Below are positions 9,693-21,480 of a stretch of 64,000 nucleotides of DNA, one piece after another. Numbering within the stretch: position 1 is the stretch's first letter; each line of letters begins with the position of its first letter. Both the position numbers and the translations under genes were made by a program. The notes beneath the pieces are model-generated. The model had not been told where the DNA came from. It ran no database searches and saw only the letters and a program-made list of their open reading frames with translations. Source of the stretch: Dermanyssus gallinae (Eukaryota > Arthropoda > Arachnida > Mesostigmata > Dermanyssidae); the NCBI GenBank assembly GCA_003439945.1, contig QVRM01005655.1:62001-126000 (forward strand). The letters run 5' to 3'.

Positions 9693-12600
9693 CTAAATTG
9701 GTGAGCATTTTACAAAGATTTTTAAATGCACTACCCAGCACAATTCGACGATTACTTTACCGATTGCTGTACATATAGCCACAAGGATGCCCCAAGCGTA
9801 GATAGTAATCGCTGCCTGCATCGAGCGCAAATCTAAGGACTCTTGCCGTTCCTGTTGAAGCATCTTGCTTTCATTGTATTGCCGACGCATGCTCTCCATC
9901 TGTCGGGGAACATACTCTCGAAGAACTGTAACCAAAGCTGATTCCCAGTCATCAATACCCAACTGCCGGCCGAAGCTTCTCTTTCTCCAAAACAGCGTTT
10001 CAATCCGATCGTTGCCGACACGTTGACCGTCGTGAACGCTGAGCTGAGCCCAGCCAAACAGTCCGTGTTCGAGCACGCGCCGTTGCAGCCACGGAATGCG
10101 TCGACGCGAGCAGAGCTGCACCACATTCGACTGCACTGGAAGCTCTTCGACGAGCAGATTAGCCTGCCTGTAGAACATTGCCAGGATAGTCATCACGTTG
10201 GTGGGTCCACATATTGCCTGCCATGTTGACAGAAGAAAGTCGACTGTTTCGGGCAGCAGCCCGCCTGCCTGCGTGCCGAATTGCAGTGGCTGCGAGCACT
10301 TCTGCGACACGGGCATGGCCTGCATTGCGGGTCAAGACCGCTTCCCAACGCGCACATTGGTGATGCGGACGTAATTTCTTATCGAGCCTGTGCGCACTGC
10401 GTTGACCAGCATATCCTCGGCGAGCCTCATGTGGCAGGCGACGACGGTGCAGTTCGAGGGCGTAATTCTCGAGTCGCCCGCAAATGATACAACCTCGCCC
10501 TGAAGAATGTTGACGGGTAGCTGTAGATACATCATGGTGACGGCGACCACCATCAGCATGTAGAATCGACGCTCACGCTGAGTGCACTCGAAGTGCATGA
10601 CGAAGTACAGCCACAAACTAAATAAGTAGTCCAGTTTCTCGCACAACGAGGTGCGGCGACGGGTTGCTGTCCACACGAGCGACAGCAAAACAACTGGCAA
10701 AATAGCCGCGAGCAGCAGCTTAAGGCTCGACTGCGTCATCGCGAGGTCGGCCATGACGGGCCGACGGTAGACTTGAACCACAGCGGGACGAAACGCCGAA
10801 ACCTCGAACGAAGTCAGATAGTCGGTCACCTGGGAGCAGCTCGTATACCAAAATACAAATCATTAATCAACGAATAACAAATGTATATGATAAACCTTTT
10901 GCTTTGCTTCAGCATAGCTTATTAGTGTCTCGCAGTTGTCACACAAGAGAGGGGCGCAGGACATAATCCGCGTGCCAGCTTAAAACAGCAAGCTAGATAC
11001 GGATGCAATTTTCCTTAGCCGATGCAAGTATGTTCTACTCTCTATTAAAAACTGGTTCTATACTCATGTTGAAACGTATCTTCTACTTACTTATTCACTG
11101 ACAGTTTCATAGTTAGACTTGCCAAGCCGCTCACGGTAGTATAGGAGACTGTAGAAGGCTGTAAACATTTTGGCAATTAATGGATGACAAATCCCACTAA
11201 CATGCATGGGTGTGAAGTTTGGCAATTATATAGAATCAACCAGTGTATGGAACTTAGCGTACTCGTATATCAACGGGCATGCATACATATGTACAACATC
11301 TGTTCATGGAAGGGAAGCGTCTTTATTTATATATTTATAAGCTGCCAAAAAGTATGGTTGATTTGACGTCAGCTTATTTCTTGAAAGTAAGACAAACTGC
11401 ACTACTGTATATGAGCGCGTAAAACAGAATCTAAGCAAATGGGGAGCTACAGAGCACATATCCTAGAGATGTCCCAGACCCCGCCTCCAGTGGCAGGAGT
11501 CACTCCGTGCATATACAAGACGAATGACTGTCATGCACATGTTTAGCGGCGTGTGCATTTGTTGTCTGGTTGGACTAATCGTGTATCGGTTGAACTGGGA
11601 CATGTTGGCACACTGAAAGAACCTCAGGTTAACGGATCTAGCAGGTGGTGAGCAAGCATTAAGAACCACCAGATGAGTTAAAGAGGGAGCAAGTAAATGT
11701 TGCAAATGTCGAAATAAACTAAGTGAGGGCATTCCAAAGCGCCTATGTACAACAGCTCTAGCAGCCGCTCTAGCTCGAGCAATAGACAATAAATGCACAC
11801 AAACGACGGTGCTAAACAAACGACGCGCACCCTGAGAGACGAGCAATCTTCCAGGTGGACGACGCGTTCCGAATCACGCTTGAGTGACACCGCGCTTTGC
11901 GTAACATACAACATCGGGGTCGACTTGCGCTCAACCGGAGCGAATATTTGTTGTACGGACCGGTCATCCAAGGCCGCCACGGCAGCCGTGCTAGAAAATG
12001 TTGGACTTCCCCGCAGCGTACTCGTACTGAGGACAACCTTTCTGTGTAGCACAACTTTCCCGCTCTGAACCAGTGTCAATTGCTCCCACCTATTTTTATG
12101 GTACTCGCTAAGCGGCTTGCCGATCAGCAGCAGAATGACATGACTGTAACACTCAACAAAATGTTCCCCATGCCGAATAAAACGACTTAAACTGTCGTTT
12201 ACGATGTGTTCCACCACCGCAGAACGTGTCTTATAAAGAAACTTGTTAGGTGTCTCAATTGCTACCCGTTTCGACTCAATCACCCTTGCAAAACCGCCTG
12301 CAAAAATATTTGCACTGATTGGTCTGGCCATCAGAAGAACTCGCCGATTCCAGTTAAAGCTGTCGACAGTCCGGACGACGTCTTGACAGTAAGCGTGGCC
12401 GCAACTTGACGACGTGAGGTTGACGTCAATAAACACATTAATCTCTGTCGAATTTTCTCTGTCGCACGTTACGACGATCTCGCGCTGGTACGGAGCGAAG
12501 ATCTGCGTGGGACGGGTATTACGCAGAAAGGTCACCCGTCCATGATCTCCAAACATAGCCACTAAATTACTGTCGAGCCAAGGACAGCCCGATAGGGCTA

Positions 12601-12880
12601 AAGAATAGTGGTACTCCGCCTGATTGTTCAGCAATTTCGCCAAAACCGATATCATGACGCCGCCGTAAATAGGTGTCTCAACATCGTGATAAACAGGAGC
12701 ACCAATCGACACAGTCGCTGATAAAGCTAACACAGTAAGCGTGGCTGTCAAAGATCTTACTACACGTGTATATGCCACGGCTGCATTCACTTTGCTGGAG
12801 GCCATCCTGCACGCGCCGGTCTCGATAGCTACTTCTACAGGAAAAAGCCTTCGCAAGAAGCGGCAGAAACTGACATACAC
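9693..12880 (-). CDS. Divergent ionotropic-receptor-like membrane protein, copy 1 (in-frame TGA)
   Basis: Two exons are proposed on the minus strand. Exon A is 12880-11831 (350 codons) with donor AGG|GTGCGC. Exon B is 10829-9693 with acceptor TGCTCCCAG|GTG, both in phase 0, around a 1001-bp intron. Exon A has a signal-like hydrophobic stretch after Met26 (SLTATLTVLALSATVSIG) and a long soluble region with several N-x-S/T sites. Exon B carries a hydrophobic segment (LKLLLAAILPVVLLSLVW), a short pore-like hydrophobic stretch, a second segment (YMLMVVAVTMMYLQL), another soluble region, and a last hydrophobic segment (ITIYAWGILVAICTAIG) before the stop. This order fits variant ionotropic receptors, in which the glutamate-receptor fold is kept but glutamate-binding residues are lost; ligand and expression are unknown. 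A TGA at 10334-10332 interrupts the frame after 515 residues; reading through gives about 728. A pyrimidine-rich acceptor (TTTTTCCTGTAG) near 12831 suggests a possible upstream first exon, so Met1 is not certain. Confidence 0.55.
10332..10334 (-). other. In-frame TGA in receptor exon B, shared by all four copies
   Basis: The codon follows GTTGGGAAGCGGTCT and is followed by CCCGCAATGCAG, so the stop has the TGA-C context that is known to be the leakiest. Identical stops are at 18832-18830, 27127-27125 and 39800-39798. The frame after the stop stays open for a further 210 codons and contains the last membrane segment. An alternative is a very short intron: a GTGCGC, the same hexamer used at the exon A donor, lies 21 bases upstream, and AG sites 54 or 63 nt further would remove the stop in frame. 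Confidence 0.85.
10830..11830 (-). other. Intron of IR copy 1
   Basis: The 1001-bp intron is bounded by GTGCGC and CCCAG. The same boundaries are seen in copies 2 and 3 and, with substitutions (GTGCGT and CTCAG), in copy 4, where the intron has grown through a mariner insertion and a local tandem duplication. No coding motif was found inside. Confidence 0.6.
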
Positions 12881-13186
12881 GTACTTTGGTACGCCTTCCC
12901 AGTGGACACCTGTTCTAAGTGACTTAAAAACAGGTTTTAGCTTTAGCGTTTATTACTCGGTAGGAGAGGTACAAGTGATACTGGGGAAAATGTTGTCCTC
13001 CCTGTGGGATAATGAAAAAATCATCAAGGCCAGATATATTATTCATCACATTTCATGTTAGCGTCGTGTGCATATCTAATCCGTGCATATACAGGGTGTA
13101 GTTTAGAGCAGATACATAGTGAGGTTGTAGAAGTCGGTAGAATAAGCTTTTTTTCCAGTGGAATGTTTTGATTCGGAATGGATGAT

Positions 13187-14581
13187 GGATGATTAGGATC
13201 GAGGGGCCAATATTAATGTTGTAGAGACATTTCCAGCCGAAGCCCACTGACAAAACAGTGCGCACTTGTACACGCTCAACTTACACACGGAACCTTCAAC
13301 GACACACACCAGCGAAAATCTATAAACTACATTTATTTTAACGCCATGTCTATTACCACGAATTCTGCGTGCGACTCATTAAATCATCTTTCATCTGAGT
13401 ACAGCGTTGACCTAGTGTGCATTACCGAGACATGGGCTACCGGCGACAAAATCCCATCAGCCGGGCTGTTGCTGGGCGGTCGGTATACCGTCTTTCGTAA
13501 AGACCGCAACAGTCGCGGTGGTGGTGTGTGCATTCTCGCTACTTCCGAAGTAGCTCACGATTGGGCCTTGGCCCAAAATTGCAACATTCCTCTGCATGTT
13601 GTTTACGTTGATTTTTCACGTGCATTCGATTGCGTAGACCATCATCTGCTCCTGACAATGATGTATCGGCCCCAGAACTATAAACTGGTGTAGAGCATAC
13701 CTGAAAGACCGTACATTTGTCGTCAAAGTTGAGGACAGCTATTCCGCCGTTGGCAGGTGTGTACCTGGTGTTCCGCAGGGCTCATGTTTAGGTCCCCTAA
13801 TGTATAAAATATTTGTACAGGATATCGGGTTTATGCTTCTAGATATTGGCGTTACATATAAGCTGTATGCAGACGATCTTAAAATCTATGTAGAGGCAAA
13901 AAATCACAACAGCATTGCTATTCTACAGAAAGCGATTGATACTGTATCCTCATGGGCAGAGGAAAACCGAATGCAAATACCTACTTCCAAGTCTGCCGTT
14001 CTCAAGACAATGCTAGATATTATTCAGTATATGCTAAATGGCCAACTCATTCTTCAAGTCTCACTCTACAAAGACCTTGGGGTAATTTTCGACCGCCACA
14101 TGAAGTTTAGACCTCACATGGCCGAGGTTGTCAAAGCCGCGTTTCGAATATGTAATCTCATAATGCGGTCCTTCATTATACAGGATCATAATGTGTACTT
14201 AGAGCTGTATCAAACCTTAGTGGTACCAAAGTCGCCGTATTGCTGTCGCGTATGGATGCCATTCTATAAAAAAAGATATTGACTTTTTGCAGAGCGTGCA
14301 GAATAAATTTGTGAAATGAGTTGCTCGTCGATGTTGTCTGCCACGCGAGCGTATCACATTGTCTAGTGCTAGCGAATACCAATTTCACGCCGATTACCGC
14401 AACAGCTAGCGCGCCAGAATCTCATTACAATATTTTTGTTCTAATATCAAATAATATCCGGAACGGCGTCTTCATCCACCCTAACGAGGTTGCTCGTGTG
14501 AACGTTGTGAACAACTCATTTGCCTGGAGGATTGCACGTCGTTTACAGATTCGAAACGACTTTGCTTCTATTTTAATACCT
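13187..14581 (+). pseudogene. LINE family C ORF2, internally deleted (copy 2, 5' part)
   Basis: This is the same endonuclease-to-palm deletion derivative as at 4430-5755. It has MSITTNSACDSL, CITETWATGDK, VVYVDFSRAFDCVDHHLLL, GVPQGSCLGPL, YADD and the thumb. Relative to copy 1 it has lost 11 bp after LLLTMM, which shifts the frame and gives a stop near 13693. The frame also ends early after FYKKRY at 14282. It ends at a 12-bp target-site sequence (ATTTTAATACCT), where another retroelement was inserted; its 3' tail continues at 16018. Confidence 0.8.
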
Positions 14582-16017
14582 TTTTTTTATTATAATTTAG
14601 AAGAATATATATTATGCTTCACGGCGTTGCTGCTCGTCGACCTAGTTGCTCCTTCTGCGCGCCGTAGCCGCTCTATCGCTCATGCCCGTGAGGAAGTCCT
14701 GCCCGCCCCCTGGCGCGAAGGTCCGGGTCCATCCAGTCTCTCACAGTTCCGAGCACTGAGGTCGCGTTACATCTTTGGATCTCCAGGGACAGTCGCTGGG
14801 AGAAGAAGGCGTGCGCCCTCTTGTCCATCGTCGCCTGCCGTAACGCGTCGCCAACCCGAGAGATCAATGTTACCGTGAGGGGCCCAGGGCCACCCCTCGT
14901 CTCGAACGCGAATGGCGAAAAGTGGTGCGCTTGACTTAGGTCCGCATACTTTCTTATCTTTGAGATCTCAGCTCGCGAAACGGCAGTCCCCGGGCGGGAC
15001 GTGCCGGGACCGACAAGGGAAGGGGTCAGAGAGTCGGTCACCGTCGCATCCCACACCAGGGAACGACCCTTATAGAAGGGTATCAAAGTCATGCCGTCGG
15101 GGCGCTTACCGTCGTCTCTTGAAAGCCCAGGTGGTTTCAGGACGCAGGAAATCCCCGCCCTCCGCAGCGATCTTGCAAGCATTTCATTGAGGGCAGTGTG
15201 TCTTGGGCGCCGGCCCGCTGCGTGAGCGCAAGACAGGCCGTGTCTGGCGAGTCGCCCGACGGGCTAGCCACAAGAGCATCTGTGTGGCTCAACTAAATCA
15301 GCCCCCAATCTCAGGCCAACGCATATCCGGGTGGATTGGTCACCAAGGCGGGTACCCAGTGAGCCAGCGGGTAGTGCATGCAACCAGTCGTTTGCTCCTG
15401 GGCGAGCGTCAGCTAGAAGGCGTGCCTTGTCCTGGTCATACCTGCATTCTTCAAGCAGCGAACTAACCGAAGCTTCGAGGGCCTTCTCGTCCCAGGCCCT
15501 CTGGCAGGATAGTCGATCGGGACCAGGCGATGAAGCTTGAAGGCCAGTCGCTATATCGTCACGAGCCGCCTCGAACATTGCCTGAGCCGCCGGCGGGAGC
15601 AGGCGCTGGACATTTTCCGACGTAGCATGCATTGAGGCAGCCACGGCCGGGCCCGCCAAAAATCGAGCCGAGGGGAGACCAAGGCCGCCCATGGACGTGG
15701 GGAGGGCCGCCTGGCGCACCTCTTGTGGTCGTAAGTTTAGACTCAGCACCGTCTGTAGGGCCTCCACCACCTGGTCGTCGAATGGTTGGAGAAAAAGGTT
15801 CAAATCGCCTGAGCAGTCTATGCACCGTAAAATATGTACGATGCGGCACGCGGAGAACGACGAGCGAAGCAGGTAGAGCCCCTGGTGGGCTCCAACAAGC
15901 GGAAGACGTTCCTGCATCGCCCACAATCTGTTCATCAAGGGGTCGGGTTGTCCCGGCAACGCAGAGGGCAGAACCGGTGCGCCAAGAAGGTTTATTTCGT
16001 GGTCAGCCACGACTCTA
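14582..16017 (-). mobile_element. LINE family B 3' fragment inserted in the LINE C copy of unit 2
   Basis: On the minus strand, 16010-14673 is one frame interrupted by a single TAG at 15266-15264. It encodes the C-terminal part of a LINE ORF2: a post-palm segment (LGAPVLPSALPGQPD, ALPTSMGGLGLPSARF), a CxC box and HGLSC, then SRDDGKRPDG, GRSLVWDATVTDS, and a closing QRLSLEIQRCNATSVLGTV. On the left the element has a poly-A-like run (nine T on the plus strand), as expected for the 3' end of a minus-strand insertion. Imperfect 12-bp target duplications flank it (14570-14581 and 16018-16029). Unit 1 shows the empty site at about 5712. It is 5' truncated and lacks the catalytic palm, so it is not mobile on its own. 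Confidence 0.8.
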
Positions 16018-16065
16018 ATTTTATTACCTCCTTTTCAATAAAGGTGATATGAAATGAAATGAAAA
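16018..16065 (+). pseudogene. 3' tail of LINE family C, copy 2
   Basis: Continuation of the LINE after the insertion: AATAAA followed by GATATGAAATGAAATGAAA, matching 5728-5752. Confidence 0.75.
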
Positions 16066-18190
16066 AATCTGTCGGTCTCAGTCGGAATAGCCGGCTGAGG
16101 CAAGACGGAAAACACTCACCCCGTGAACACGTGGTTATATCTTCGTTTGGGATGTTATGGTGTCATGCACACTGGCCAGAAGTTACGTCCAGAACACGAG
16201 TTCCCATTACAATTATTCAATTAGATTATATATGCTTTAGTTACACAAAGATCTACACCTACTACACACATCTGTCCTTCTAACCAATCACCCACAATAT
16301 CAGTCATGACAAGTAAAGTGACATGTGCCATACGGTGCCGTGATCACCTGTCGAGCTTTACTTAGCGAGCTCAGTTAACAGGGGCTGTAAGCATTCATCT
16401 ACTGCCGGCATTTCAAGCAGTCGCCTTTTATCAGACCAATCAATATCACGAGTTTTATTTGTGTACGGATTGGCGTTTGTAGAACGCCATGAAGGCTTTG
16501 AAACATTTAAATATAAAAAAAAATAGCAAACGCGTTGTATCTGCAATTCGTATTAATTTCACTTGAGCTTAAGCCAAATAGCTAAAGCCATCTCCTGATG
16601 ATGTGAAGGCTTTTGTCATCGCGTTTTTGAAAATTCTCAGGTGGCACTCATTTGTATACGTTATGATGCTTAACACCATGTTTCGAGTCATTGGTGGTGC
16701 GGAATTCTTAGTTTTCAGGGGTTTCCAATTTTCAGTAGCAGGCACTCGATAGACCGTCGGCTGTTGACTACTCACAAGAGAGATGCAAATCGGTCGGCTG
16801 CGCAGATGGCTGTGCTTCTGGTGGCTCGGTGGTATTGGCAAGAAAAGTAAACATATCCTCCTCATCAAGCTGTTGTATGTAGTCTGGTTGCATCCTGCCG
16901 ATTGTACCAGCCCACTGTATTTTTCCTATCAATTTAGTTTCTCTGTGGTGAAGGCCTGATAATTAGAATATAGTTTTGTGTGGGCACGATCATGATTAGA
17001 ACGAAATGCATTAATTATTACTGCCGATTTAGATCATTTGTGTGTGTTTTATCCTGACGTTAAAATCACTCACTTCTTTGACTCCAAAGCTGAACCGGCC
17101 TGTCTCGCTGAGTTCAATGAACTAGCTGATTACCATATTTGTAAATACATCTAACGCCCATTTCTGCTATCATAAACTTCCTTACCAGACTCCTGGTAAG
17201 GAGTCCAAAATCAGGTCTCACCAAATAAGCGCTGGAAGCGTCGAATTGTCACTACCTTCCAAAAAAATCTAGAGACTCGGTCCTTAGAAAACTCATCAAA
17301 TATTAACGAATCTAACAGCGCGACGCCGAAGGCCCTTTATAAATGACAATATACGTCTTACTCGTAGATATGTATACATTAAGCTATTACCCGGTGCTCC
17401 GTGGGCAAGTATTGCGTGATGCAACAACTACCACGTATCTGACGTATTTATTTGGTATAAGATGCTCGTATTATAGTGCAATTTTTTTAATATGGCCATA
17501 CGCAATCGGTATGCCTCGATGCACTGCGTTAAACGACTACGCCGTGGAACAATGACGATCTAAAGAAAACGCAGAACACAAGAAATTCGGCCATAATAAT
17601 TCATCACGCTGAAACTAGTTCCCAAGTTCGAGTCTCGTACCTCCCTTTAAGTAATTCGTAATAAGTTCGTTGCCACTGAATGAGGACTGCTCGAGAAACG
17701 CCCCACAAAATGAGTTGTTTAACGATTGTCAAAATTTGGATAGGAGTATAAGAATATTTAACAGTCTAATATCACAATATATATCTCAGCAATTTATGAT
17801 TTGTACGGGCAGAACCTCTAGTTTGCTTCAGGAAGGAGTTTTACATGTGGTTTAACTGTTCAAGGTTCTTGCAGAGAAATTGTCCCATATAGTGTCGACT
17901 CCGTGAGCGGCCACAATTTAGTTACTAGGAGCCAATTTAGGGTCAAACCGCGGCGGGCAGGGACAGACAGTGCTAATTTTTAATGGCGATATTTCATAGT
18001 TTCGTTGTGATCTTAGACAAAAAGTTTCTCAAAACAGAATTTACTGTCTAGAAGTGTCAACTCATCGCAGTTGTGACTATTCTAAAATCGCTAGAACCTC
18101 CTTCTGAATCAATGGTCGCGTGGGTTGAAAATGTTTAAAGTCTTCTCCTTTTTACACGTATAGCACGTAACTATGTAGACTTGTGTGAGC
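16066..18190. other. Noncoding block, unit 2
   Basis: Counterpart of 5756-7680 followed by the 3' flank of the receptor gene. It lacks the unit-1-specific 1.8 kb. No coding frame is supported. Confidence 0.5.
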
Positions 18191-21174
18191 CTAAATTGGT
18201 GAGCATTTTACAAAGAATTTTAAATACACTACCCAGCACAATTTGACGATCACTTTACCAATCCCTGTACATATAGCCACAAGGATACCCCAAGCGTAGA
18301 TAGTAATCGCTGCCTGCATCGAGCGCAAATCTAGAGACTCTTGCCGTTCCTGTTGAAGCATCTTGCTTTCATTGTATTGCCGACGCATGTTCTCCATCTG
18401 TCTGGGAACATACTCTCGAAGAACTGTAACCAAAGCTGATTCCCAGTCATCAATACCCAACTGCCGGCCGAAGCTTCTCTTTCTCCAAAACAGCGTTTCA
18501 ATCCGATCGTTGCCGACACGTTGACCGTCGTGAACGCTGAGCTGAACCCAGCCAAACAGTCCGTGTTCGAGCACGCGCCGTTGCAGCCACGGAATGCGTC
18601 GACGCGAGCAGAGCTGCACCACATTCGACTGCACTGTTAGCTCTTCGACGAGCAGATTAGCCTGCCTGTAGAACATTGCCAGGATAGTCATCACATTGGT
18701 GGGTCCACATATTGCCTGCCATGTTGACAGAAGAAAGTCGACTGTTTCGGGCAGCAGCCCGCCTGCCTGCGTGCCGAATTGCAGTGGCTGCGAGCACTTC
18801 TGCGACACGGGCATGGCCTGCATTGCGGGTCAAGACCGCTTCCCAACGCGCACATTGGTGATGCGGACGTAATTTCTTATCGAGCCTGTGCGCACTGCGT
18901 TGACCAGCATATCCTCGGCGAGCCTCATGTGGCAGGCGACGACGGTGCAGTTCGAGGGCGTAATTCTCGAGTCGCCCGCAAATGATACAACCTCGCCCTG
19001 AAGAATGTTGACGGGTAGCTGTAGATACATCATGGTGACGGCGACCACCATCAGCATGTAGAATCGACGCTCACGCTGAGTGCACTCGAAGTGCATGACG
19101 AAGTACAGCCACAAACTAAATAAGTAGTCCAGTTTCTCGCACAACGAGGTGCGGCGACGGGTTGCTGTCCACACGAGCGACAGCAAAACAACTGGCAAAA
19201 TAGCCGCGAGCAGCAGCTTAAGGCTCGACTGCGTCATCGCGAGGTCGGCCATGACGGGCCGACGGTAGACTTGAACCACAGCGGGACGAAACGCCGAAAC
19301 CTCGAACGAAGTCAGATAGTCGGTCACCTGGGAGCAGCTCGTATACCAAAATACAAATCATTAATCAACGAATAACAAATGTATATGATAAACCTTTTGC
19401 TTTGCTTCAGCATAGCTTATTAGTGTCTCGCAGTTGTCACACAAGAGAGGGGCGCAGGACATAATCCGCGTGCCAGCTTAAAACAGCAAGCTAGATACGG
19501 ATGCAATTTTCCTTAGCCGATGCAAGTATGTTCTACTCTCTATTAAAAACTGGTTCTATACTCATGTTGAAACGTATCTTCTACTTACTTATTCACTGAC
19601 AGTTTCATAGTTAGACTTGCCAAGCCGCTCACGGTAGTATAGGAGACTGTAGAAGGCTGTAAACATTTTGGCAATTAATGGATGACAAATCCCACTAACA
19701 TGCATGGGTGTGAAGTTTGGCAATTATATAGAATCAACCAGTGTATGGAACTTAGCGTACTCGTATATCAACGGGCATGCATACATATGTACAACATCTG
19801 TTCATGGAAGGGAAGCGTCTTTATTTATATATTTATAAGCTGCCAAAAAGTATGGTTGATTTGACGTCAGCTTATTTCTTGAAAGTAAGACAAACTGCAC
19901 TACTGTATATGAGCGCGTAAAACAGAATCTAAGCAAATGGGGAGCTACAGAGCACATATCCTAGAGATGTCCCAGACCCCGCCTCCAGTGGCAGGAGTCA
20001 CTCCGTGCATATACAAGACGAATGACTGTCATGCACATGTTTAGCGGCGTGTGCATTTGTTGTCTGGTTGGACTAATCGTGTATCGGTTGAACTGGGACA
20101 TGTTGGCACACTGAAAGAACCTCAGGTTAACGGATCTAGCAGGTGGTGAGCAAGCATTAAGAACCACCAGATGAGTTAAAGAGGGAGCAAGTAAATGTTG
20201 CAAATGTCGAAATAAACTAAGTGAGGGCATTCCAAAGCGCCTATGTACAACAGCTCTAGCAGCCGCTCTAGCTCGAGCAATAGACAATAAATGCACACAA
20301 ACGACGGTGCTAAACAAACGACGCGCACCCTGAGAGACGAGCAATCTTCCAGGTGGACGACGCGTTCCGAATCACGCTTGAGTGACACCGCGCTTTGCGT
20401 AACATACAACATCGGGGTCGACTTGCGCTCAACCGGAGCGAATATTTGTTGTACGGACCGGTCATCCAAGGCCGCCACGGCAGCCGTGCTAGAAAATGTT
20501 GGACTTACCACCGCAGAACGTGTCTTATAAAGAAACTTGTTAGGTGTCTCAATTGCTACCCGTTTCGACTCAATCACCCTTGCAAAACCGCCTGCAAAAA
20601 TATTTGCACTGATTGGTCTGGCCATCAGAAGAACTCGCCGATTCCAGTTAAAGCTGTCGACAGTCCGGACGACGTCTTGACAGTAAGCGTGGCCGCAACT
20701 TGACGACGTGAGGTTGACGTCAATAAACACATTAATCTCTGTCGAATTTTCTCTGTCGCACGTTACGACGATCTCGCGCTGGTACGGAGCGAAGATCTGC
20801 GTGGGACGGGTATTACGCAGAAAGGTCACCCGTCCATGATCTCCAAACATAGCCACTAAATTACTGTCGAGCCAAGGACAGCCCGATAGGGCTAAAGAAT
20901 AGTGGTACTCCGCCTGATTGTTCAGCAATTTCGCCAAAACCGATATCATGACGCCGCCGTAAATAGGTGTCTCAACATCGTGATAAACAGGAGCACCAAT
21001 CGACACAGTCGCTGATAAAGCTAACACAGTAAGCGTGGCTGTCAAAGATCTTACTACACGTGTATATGCCACGGCTGCATTCACTTTGCTGGAGGCCATC
21101 CTGCACGCGCCGGTCTCGATAGCTACTTCTACAGGAAAAAGCCTTCGCAAGAAGCGGCAGAAACTGACATACAC
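18191..21174 (-). CDS. Divergent ionotropic-receptor-like protein, copy 2 (204-bp deletion, in-frame TGA)
   Basis: The structure is as in copy 1: exon A 21174-20329, intron 20328-19328, exon B 19327-18191, TGA at 18832-18830. Exon A has an in-frame loss of 204 bp (68 codons) joining SAVV to SPTF, which removes the stretch that in copy 1 runs from EHIVNDS to STSTLRG. The deleted part lies in the soluble extracellular region, so folding is probably affected although the frame survives. Upstream of about 18697 the exon is identical to copy 1. In the last part of exon B there are seven amino-acid differences (for example FGWVQ for FGWAQ), so the unit is a mosaic. Confidence 0.5.
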
Positions 21175-21480
21175 GTACTTTGGTACGCCTTCCCAGTGGA
21201 CACCTGTTCTAAGTGACTTAAAAACAGGTTTTAGCTTTAGCGTTTATTACTCGGTAGGAGAGGTACAAGTGATACTGGGGAAAATGTTGTCCTCCCTGTG
21301 GGATAATGAAAAAATCATCAAGGCCAGATATATTATTCATCACATTTCATGTTAGCGTCGTGTGCATATCTAATCCGTGCATATACAGGGTGTAGTTTAG
21401 AGCAGATACATAGTGAGGTTGTAGAAGTCGGTAGAATAAGCTTTTTTTCCAGTGGAATGTTTTGATTCGGAATGGATGAT

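Larger units (their letters stand above)
4307..13186. repeat. Tandem segmental duplication, unit 1
   Basis: This is the first of three direct tandem units. It runs from the stop codon of a LINE ORF1 (TGGATGATTAGGATCG) through the LINE ORF2, conserved noncoding DNA and IR copy 1 to the flank ending ATTCGGAATGG at 13186, where the same LINE start recurs. It differs from units 2 and 3 by lacking the 1.4-kb retroelement insertion and by carrying about 1.8 kb extra at roughly 7700-9490. Its right third (about 10199-13186) is essentially identical to unit 2 apart from a 204-bp deletion in unit 2. Its left two thirds differ by several percent plus indels. Confidence 0.9.
13187..21480. repeat. Tandem segmental duplication, unit 2
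   Basis: The second direct unit is 8294 bp. It starts with the LINE ORF1 stop-codon sequence, contains the LINE interrupted by a second retroelement, the noncoding block and IR copy 2, and ends at the next occurrence of ATTCGGAATGG. Differences from unit 3 are only a handful of single-base changes and short indels, plus the 204-bp deletion in the receptor. Confidence 0.9.

Noticed and set aside
14912..15540. Several plus-strand frames of 70-130 codons in the GC-rich insertion
   Set aside because: They are shadows of the minus-strand LINE family B frame, which has recognisable motifs.
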